Part shown: piece by piece, positions 58,181 through 64,000 of the stretch | Layout of the letters: every line of letters begins with the position of its first letter | Numbering within the stretch: position 1 is the stretch's first letter | Source: Onchidella celtica | Taxonomy: Eukaryota; Mollusca; Gastropoda; Systellommatophora; Onchidiidae | Assembly: GCA_963931925.1 (NCBI GenBank) | Contig: OZ007579.1 | Coordinates: 39,283,457 to 39,347,456 of the forward strand | Length of the DNA: 64,000 nucleotides | Direction of reading: 5' to 3' | The notes under the pieces: generated by a model | What the model was told of the DNA's origin: nothing | Seen by the model: only the letters and a program-made list of their open reading frames with translations | Databases searched by the model: none | Translations under genes and position numbers: made by a program

Positions 58181-58379
58181 AAACTCTCTTTAAATTTCCC
58201 CGTATCTTTTCTACTCCGAGAATTATGAACTACTTCTTTCTGCCACTCTTTCCAGAAGGCGGGGCTGATGAATACGCAGTCTTGTGAAGTATGTTACGTA
58301 CGTAAGCACTGCCGTTTCCTGAGTCATACGTTTCCCTATCCCTGTCCTATTAAGGTTTGAAAGGTGTCACCAGAGTAGT

Positions 58380-58494
58380 ATCAGATTAGATAAGATAAGA
58401 ATCATTTTATTAAACCCATGAGAGAAATCCACTTTCACAGAGCCTTTAAGATGGTACACACATCAAACGCATCATTACATAAACATATCATAAC
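58380..58494 (-). repeat. LINE/SINE-like tail fragment
   Basis: AATCATTTTATTAAACCCAT then GAGAAATCCACTTTCACAGA resembles a non-LTR 3' tail read in reverse. The CACAGAGCCTTTAAG block is shared with 52514-52530. Confidence 0.4.
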
Positions 58495-58821
58495 TTAACT
58501 CATTTCTCCCCAAGTAAATTTGGCCAAGTTGCTCGAGCTGGCCCAAGTAAATTTTGCAGTTTTCATGCTTTTATAGGGTGTGTTAGAAAAAAGTTCATTA
58601 CTCGATTATTTTTTAATATTTTTCAATTCTATTTGGTGGAAGTGTTTATAAATGAATGCTTTATGATACTCTTGGTTGTTTTTATTATTGTATGGGTATA
58701 AAGTAGTAATTTGTAAATTAGAATTGAAAATAAAAATATAGGGTCGGGGTCAAAAACGTGGATTCCCCGTTCATGGTACAGCTCGGCACGAAAGGCGAAA
58801 ACGGGGATTCCCGTGAGTTAA
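58495..58821. repeat. TTAA-flanked MITE
   Basis: TTAACTCATTTCTCCCC at the left and GGGGATTCCCGTGAGTTAA at the right form short inverted repeats with TTAA at each extreme (58495-58498 and 58818-58821). Confidence 0.55.
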
Positions 58822-59123
58822 CTTATCACATGAAGTATACATGACGCTGAACCATAGTTAAATATGGCACACATCTAGATAGTATAATGTCTTGTGGAGG
58901 CGAAACGGCAAAAACGATCTTTTGTGTATTTCTCTGTTTGCTCTGATGTGTATTATTCTGTTTCACCTGGATGATCTAGACATTAACATTGTCTCCTTCT
59001 TCAAGTGTAATCTCCGAATCCTTCATTCAACTGGTCGTCGCCCCCCAGTACTGCTTTCTTTTATCTCCACTTTTTACCAAATTTGACAAAAGGCCGTAAT
59101 CTGACATTTCCCATTATATGTAA

Positions 59124-59340
59124 CTAGATGACCAACCGGGCATTGCCCAGAATAAACAATAATGTGCTCCCCCCCCCCCCCTCTCTAGTATAATAAAAGT
59201 AATAAACTACAGTCTTGCTTCAGAACTCAAGCGCACCAGAACACTACGCACCAAACTGAACGCTTGATACGGTTACTTTTTATGACATGCACGGTACTAT
59301 TGTATTACGAAACAAACATCCTAAAAATACAGATGTTACA
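59124..59340 (-). repeat. R390 repeat, minus copy
   Basis: The reverse complement has GTGCGTAGTGTTCTGGTGCG, TGAAGCAAGACTGTAG, then GGGCAATGCCCGG and TCATCTAG. The 13-base palindrome and CTAG terminus (59124-59127) are the clearest of the four copies. Confidence 0.65.
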
Positions 59341-59596
59341 TAGCAATGAACAGTATTTTTTTTTAAAATACATGCTTGAAGTAAACAACTTTTAATTATA
59401 GCCATCATCTTCCTTATTTCAATTGCCACCTTCCTGTCAAATTTAAGGCCTGAATAGTGTATAGTTTGGTCAGTTAGTCATGCCAAAGGTGTTGCAAGTT
59501 ACTGAAATATATAATAGATAGGTCAGTGGACATTGCAAAGTACTTCCTATCATTCCTACACAAACCGTGAAAGTATCTCACCGCTGGGAGTAGATT

Positions 59597-59814
59597 TTAA
59601 CCCCTTAGTTGCCAAGGAAACAAAGTTACGATTTCCATACATCATATTACCCACTATGAGTATTTCAGTCTCGGCAAGTCATCAGTGTGAGTCTAGAAGA
59701 ATGAAATATTAGGTTTCTAAATATCACTTTCACTTTCTTATACTGATATAATGTTACTAGCTACATTACAAACGGTAGTTCACGATTACACAGATCAGGC
59801 ATTTAAAGGGTTAA
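59597..59814. repeat. TTAA-flanked MITE
   Basis: TTAACCCCTTAGTTGCC at the left pairs with GGCATTTAAAGGGTTAA at the right, with TTAA at both extremes. It is 218 bp and non-coding. Confidence 0.55.
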
Positions 59815-60271
59815 GGAGTTGAAAAGTTGATCGTTCTCTTTGTAAATTTCAATTTGCAAAACTTTACAAGCGATATCCTCAAAACACTTTAAATGAGGAT
59901 GTGAAAGAAAAAAGTGCCAGGACGACGTAATATTGGCATCGACTCTGGCGAAAATAGTCGCTATTCTGAGACTCAAGGAGCCTGGCGTGTAGGTTTTCAT
60001 ACGAGTGAACAGTATTTGAGTCAACAACGCATGAAAATTACGGTTATTTTCACAGACAATCTCTTGCATTACCGTATAAACACCGGGGCATTTTCCAATT
60101 TCTTTTAAAAGTGTACTTTATGCAGTAGTCCAGACGGCACCAGTGAGGAAAAAGAGCAATAACCGTGGATTGTTTTGGCCGGGTTTTCATTTCGGTGGGC
60201 GGGGTCGTGAGAGTTATTGAACCTGGCGTAGACAACCTGAGAGCACGAGGCTGGGTCTGAAGAGTAGAGAG

Positions 60272-60724
60272 CAGCGGTTCTCAACGTGGGCGATACCGGC
60301 CCGGGGAGGGCTGGAGGGTGGAGGGGTTTTGATTTCCAAGGGGGCGAAAACGAAGAAAGATGGCAATGGGGTGGGGAAGGGGGTCCAAAAACAGTCCTGA
60401 ATGGTGGACGATTTGAGGGCAAATACAGGGCAGCCACTGAGTTGTTCAACAGCAGTTGTCGTAAATAGGTTTATAATTTAAAGATGTTATAATTATAATG
60501 AATCATCAACATTGCATTAATGCTTGCCATTAATATAATAAAGGTTTGAGAAAATTAACATCATAATTTGTGTTTTAGTCTGTCTTCTTGTGAAATGTCT
60601 ATCTTTTGAGTTTGACAAGGCACATTTTTCGGCCCCGGGGGGGGGGGGGGGGGGGAGGAAAATACAGAACATTTGGGGCCTGGGGGGGGGGGGGCGATTG
60701 CCTGGAAAAGACTGAGAACCACTG
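60272..60724 (+). repeat. hAT-like MITE, CAGTGGTTCTCAA family
   Basis: CAGCGGTTCTCAACGTGGGC and GACTGAGAACCACTG are the ends. GGGCGATTGCCTGGAAAAG before the right end is shared with 34540. G runs of up to 20 occur near 60638 and 60680. The flanking octamers match poorly, so this copy is older or the ends have drifted. Confidence 0.72.
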
Positions 60725-60788
60725 CATCAGAGACTACAAGGGCTTTTATGTTTGATGTTTTCCCTCCGCTACAGGTGAAGACACTCCG

Positions 60789-61368
60789 TGTAACAGCTGA
60801 GGTTGTTCTAGCACGTTATAGTAGGGGGGAGTTAGTTGATCTAACTACAACCCTTTAGAAAACGAAACTATTACAGCTGTAAAATAAATAAACACGAGAT
60901 CCGACGATAGATTAAATAATACCAAAGTTTAATAACTGTATAGTGAACAATAAATTACTAGGAAGACGCCAGCGAAACTAAATATCTACGCCACACAAAA
61001 GGAAACTCACTTACTCACCCCCAACCACTCACACAGGTCTATATATATAAACATTTCTATAGAAAGTTCCCGAAATAAACGTTACCTTTGCCCTCGCACA
61101 AACTAACCAATCACGCATCAATACGTCATCAGGTTACATCACCCAAGGCCAAATCTGGCGTAAACATTCGTTTCCACAACGTTATCGAATATTCGGGAAC
61201 ATACTAATATTTACTGAACGAGTCAAAACACCTGACAACAAGCGAGCGAGGAAAAAAACTACTCACTAGAAAAGAAGGTCAGGTCACGGAGTACATGGAC
61301 ACATGCTCAGCCACCAGCACAACAACAAAACCGGGGGAGGGCAAGGGGTAGCCCGCAGATGCTACACA
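60789..61368 (-). repeat. 3' LTR of element C
   Basis: On the minus strand it starts TGTGTAGCATC (61368 leftwards) after a short purine-rich AAATTGGGGAG, and ends GCTGTTACA at 60789, 580 bp in all. Minus-strand TATATATA (complement of about 61041-61048) and ATTAAA (complement of about 60929-60934) are in promoter and polyadenylation order. The 60789 end is the best TG...CA choice and was not confirmed by a second copy or a target duplication. Confidence 0.65.
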
Positions 61369-62132
61369 ACTCCCCAATTTAAGTTGAATATTTTCAACTC
61401 CAAAAACATTATACAGCGTCTGCACTATCGTGAAATAATCTTATAGCACTCCCAATCTCACAAAGGTAGTTGCTAATTCTAATACAATTAATAACACTTT
61501 CAGTGTCTTCCCGAATGTCATCACAAATACGATACAATGCAGTGTACTTTGCATCACTAATACCATAACTAATACAATACCGTCATTGCTTCCCAATAGT
61601 AAACAGTAGGCCTACTGGTCAAAATAACACAACGCCACCACTGTGGTGAAACAATGGTCAATGATATTATTACAAATCATATAAGGTGAAACGATGGCCC
61701 ATCGTTACACCATGCTTCGTGCACGAATCGTAGCATATAACTTGTTGTACATAACATGGTTATCTCCAAAATGTATAACTCATACGTACAATGGCAAAAA
61801 TACCAATACATACCGACCACTGATTAGGGTCTTCCTTCATCATATTAGGTCAAAACAAGTTACAACATTGCAATATAACACAAACACTGCTTGCTCGCAG
61901 TCCCCATTTGGGTTACATTTTCAAAAATTACACCAAGTTCCATCGGTAACTAATATGACATAGCATAAAACCAAAATGTGACTAACACATCATGACTCTA
62001 TATCAGCCATCAATTCAGTATTCAATCACAGATGAACTATGTCCCCAATTACAGTACAATACTGCCGTCCTAGAAATTCATCTAGTAGGCAAAAGTATGG
62101 GTTACAATGCATTTCACTGATAGTGTACTACT
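61369..62132 (-). other. Element C 3' noncoding region
   Basis: 764 bases between the pol stop and the LTR without a supported reading frame. AAATTGGGGAG next to the LTR (complement of 61370-61380) is the probable polypurine tract. Confidence 0.65.
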
Positions 62133-64000
62133 TTAAAATACCCTGCTCAGGAAATCGGCACAGACATTTTCTCTGCCTTTTACGTAGTGAATCCTGAATC
62201 GATAAGACTGTAAAAATAAACTCCATCGTAATAACTTTGGACTGTCAAACTTGGCAGAGTTCAAAAACTCTAATGACCGATGGTCAGTTTGGAGCACAAA
62301 CTCCTTTCCATATAAATACAAAGTAAACTTTTTTACAGCCCAAACAATAGCTAAACATTCGCGCTCTGAGACCGAATATTTTGTCTCACGAGGCAATAGC
62401 TTACGACTAGCATATGCCACAGGGTACAACTTTCCCTCGTGTTCCTGCATAAGACTAGCGCCTAATCCGCGATCTGATGCATCAGTTGCTAAGACAAACT
62501 CTTTGGAAAAATCTGGCAAACATAACACGGGTTTGGAGATAATGACATTCTTCAAAGAGGTGTACGCTTTCTCCTGCGTTTCATCCCACTGAACTATATT
62601 GGGCTGACCCTTTCTAAGTAAATCAGACAATGGTGATGCAATCGCTGAAAAGTTAGGAATAAATTCATGGTAATATCCCACTAATCCTAAGAATGCTTTC
62701 ACTTCCTTCTTAGTGGTGGGTCTGGGTGCGTCTCGTACCTTACATACATTCTCTTCTAACAGGCCAATCATACCTTCTCCCACTAAGTGTCCAACAAAGT
62801 CTACTTCAGACGTTCCAATCAGACACTTCGATGGTCTTGCAGTTAATCCAGCTTGGTCCATCCTCTGCAGTAAGTCCTTGAGAGTCTTCACATGCTCGTC
62901 GAATGTCTCTGTATGAATCAGCAGGTCGTCCACATATGCTGTCACATTGTTCATTCCACGGATCAATGGCTTTACGATCCTGTTCAGCGTGGCTCCTGAG
63001 TTCATCATCCCAAAAGGCATCCGAATGAATTCATAGTGTTCGCCCATGGTGACGAACGCCGTCTTGGGAATGTCTTGCTCTCGAACTTTCACTTGCCAGT
63101 ATCCCTTGCTCAGGTCAATCCGAGAGAATAATTTTCCTCTCGAGAGACTCTGAAACACTTCTGATGGCGCTGCTGTCGGATGAGGGTCGAATACTGTGAT
63201 CTTGTTTAACCTCCTGTAGTCGATGCAGACTCGGTTGGATCCGTCCTTCTTCTTGACGACAACAATAGGTGAAGCATAAGCTGATGAGCTCCTTCGAATG
63301 ATGCCCAGCCGTTCCATGGTGGTAAGCTCCTCCTTCAAGGACTCGCGCATAGCGTAGGGCACAGGGTATGGTCGTTGACGAACTGGTACTTCTGTCGTCA
63401 GGTCGATGCGATGTTCACCCAACTGACAGCATCCAGGGAGATTGGTGAAGACGTGCTGGTAATTCTTCACCACATCGCAGAGTTCTTGACGTCGTTCCGA
63501 CGTCAGTTGCGTTCCATACTGGACATCTCTGTAGCCTTCCTTCTGGTCCCAGCTTCCTAGGTCGGCAAGGTCCTCCGCCGTTCCACCGTTGTCGCCTTCC
63601 AGGTCGCAGTCCTCGATGACTGTCATGCTAGCTGACTCCACGGGTTGACTCTTGTCTATCAGGTCGTCCTCTGCCAGTACAGTCTCAGCACTATCACCGC
63701 CGCCGTCCTTTATGGCGTTGACATGTTCAGGCGTGGTATCTCTCCTCACAACAGGCCTCGGTTCTATTGCCACTGCTGCTGCTTTTGACGTCCTTGGAAT
63801 GTATCTCTTGAGGAGGTTGGCGTGCAAGGTCTTTTCTTTTGCACCCATCTTGACTCTATAGTCGTTAACACCGACAACTGAGACTACCTTATATGGTCCC
63901 TTCCATTGGACTAGGAGCTTGTTAGTGTTCGTCGGCAGTAGCACCAACACTTCATCTCCGGGGCGGAACTTCCTCTCTCGCGCCTTCCGGTCGTAGTAGG
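62133..64000 (-). CDS. pol: Element C pol: integrase C-terminus, RT and RNase H (5' partial)
   Basis: The frame is open from 63998 to the stop at 62133 (about 621 codons) and continues beyond the window. FRPGDEVLVLLP and VQWKGPYKVV (about 63965-63880) are the GPY/F integrase tail. A linker of about 100 residues, rich in acidic and small residues, follows. RT starts with YRDVQYGTQLTSERRQEL and has PYPVPYAMRE, VCIDYRRLNKITVFD, the catalytic YVDD (complement of 62926-62937) and FLGLVGYYHEFIPNFS. RNase H has ATDASDRGLGASL, SVSERECLAIVWAV and the terminal VCADFLSRVF. No stop or frameshift is seen. RT copies element RNA, RNase H removes the RNA strand and integrase inserts the DNA. Confidence 0.92.
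   Translation of the reverse strand, partial: YYDRKARERKFRPGDEVLVLLPTNTNKLLVQWKGPYKVVSVVGVNDYRVKMGAKEKTLHANLLKRYIPRTSKAAAVAIEPRPVVRRDTTPEHVNAIKDGGGDSAETVLAEDDLIDKSQPVESASMTVIEDCDLEGDNGGTAEDLADLGSWDQKEGYRDVQYGTQLTSERRQELCDVVKNYQHVFTNLPGCCQLGEHRIDLTTEVPVRQRPYPVPYAMRESLKEELTTMERLGIIRRSSSAYASPIVVVKKKDGSNRVCIDYRRLNKITVFDPHPTAAPSEVFQSLSRGKLFSRIDLSKGYWQVKVREQDIPKTAFVTMGEHYEFIRMPFGMMNSGATLNRIVKPLIRGMNNVTAYVDDLLIHTETFDEHVKTLKDLLQRMDQAGLTARPSKCLIGTSEVDFVGHLVGEGMIGLLEENVCKVRDAPRPTTKKEVKAFLGLVGYYHEFIPNFSAIASPLSDLLRKGQPNIVQWDETQEKAYTSLKNVIISKPVLCLPDFSKEFVLATDASDRGLGASLMQEHEGKLYPVAYASRKLLPRETKYSVSERECLAIVWAVKKFTLYLYGKEFVLQTDHRSLEFLNSAKFDSPKLLRWSLFLQSYRFRIHYVKGRENVCADFLSRVF

Larger units (their letters stand above)
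60789..64000 (-). mobile_element. Element C: Gmr1-like Ty3/gypsy retrotransposon, minus strand, 5' part beyond window
   Basis: Reading from 64000 leftwards: integrase GPY/F tail, RT, RNase H, noncoding region, polypurine tract, 3' LTR. Integrase again precedes RT. The visible coding part is open without a break, so this copy looks younger than elements A and B. Its RT differs in having a YVDD motif and a shorter LTR of another family. Confidence 0.85.

Noticed and set aside
57463-58287. A 274-codon open frame
   Set aside because: The core is the (CATC)n tract; the flanking parts have no domain and open on both strands.

Overview
The window looks like gene-free, repeat-dense DNA from a metazoan nuclear genome. 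LTR retrotransposons, tRNA-derived SINEs, LINE 3' ends, many short inverted-repeat elements and long (TC)n, (CATC)n, (GA)n and (TG)n tracts point to an invertebrate, perhaps marine and possibly a mollusc; the sequence alone does not fix the taxon. I recognise no host protein gene, rRNA, tRNA gene or CRISPR array. Every convincing coding stretch belongs to a mobile element.

Layout. 1-4957: right part of a Ty3/gypsy element (A) with domain order protease-integrase-RT-RNase H, then its 3' LTR. 6502-12042: a second element of that order (B), with gag, protease, an integrase lacking its catalytic core, RT, RNase H and 3' LTR. 12962-13201: a 240-bp foldback. 14083-16254: an IS630/Tc1/mariner-type transposon with 21-bp perfect terminal inverted repeats (TIRs), a TA duplication and a broken DD82E transposase. 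16.8-28.3 kb: short MITEs, SINE copies, minisatellites, a 760-bp (TC)n tract and a 419-bp non-autonomous element. 28.7-37.7 kb: a nest of LINE pieces, SINEs, hAT-like MITEs and three solo LTRs, each with a perfect 5-bp target duplication. 38.0-42.1 kb: simple repeats around a tandem repeat that holds two opposed copies of one hAT-like MITE. 43.3-49.4 kb: foldback elements, minisatellites and LINE debris. 50.66-52.15 kb: a hAT-like MITE interrupted by a 1.1-kb transposon carrying a THAP domain and a fragment like the start of a YqaJ/SWIM-type protein. 56.57-57.42 kb: a 79-bp tandem array. 57.7-60.7 kb: simple repeats and MITEs. 60.8-64.0 kb: a third Gmr1-like element (C) on the minus strand with an uninterrupted reading frame.

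How the parts relate. All three LTR elements place integrase before RT, the order of the Gmr1-like group rather than ordinary Ty3/gypsy. Several insertions can be ordered in time: solo LTRs cut a SINE and a hAT-like MITE, and the THAP/YqaJ element cuts another hAT-like MITE. In the last case a paralogous MITE at 40 kb shows the empty site. Autonomous and non-autonomous members of one THAP-carrying family lie within the same 30 kb.

Limits: calls rest on reading the sequence, translated frames and copy-to-copy comparison inside the window. Family names were not checked against any database.
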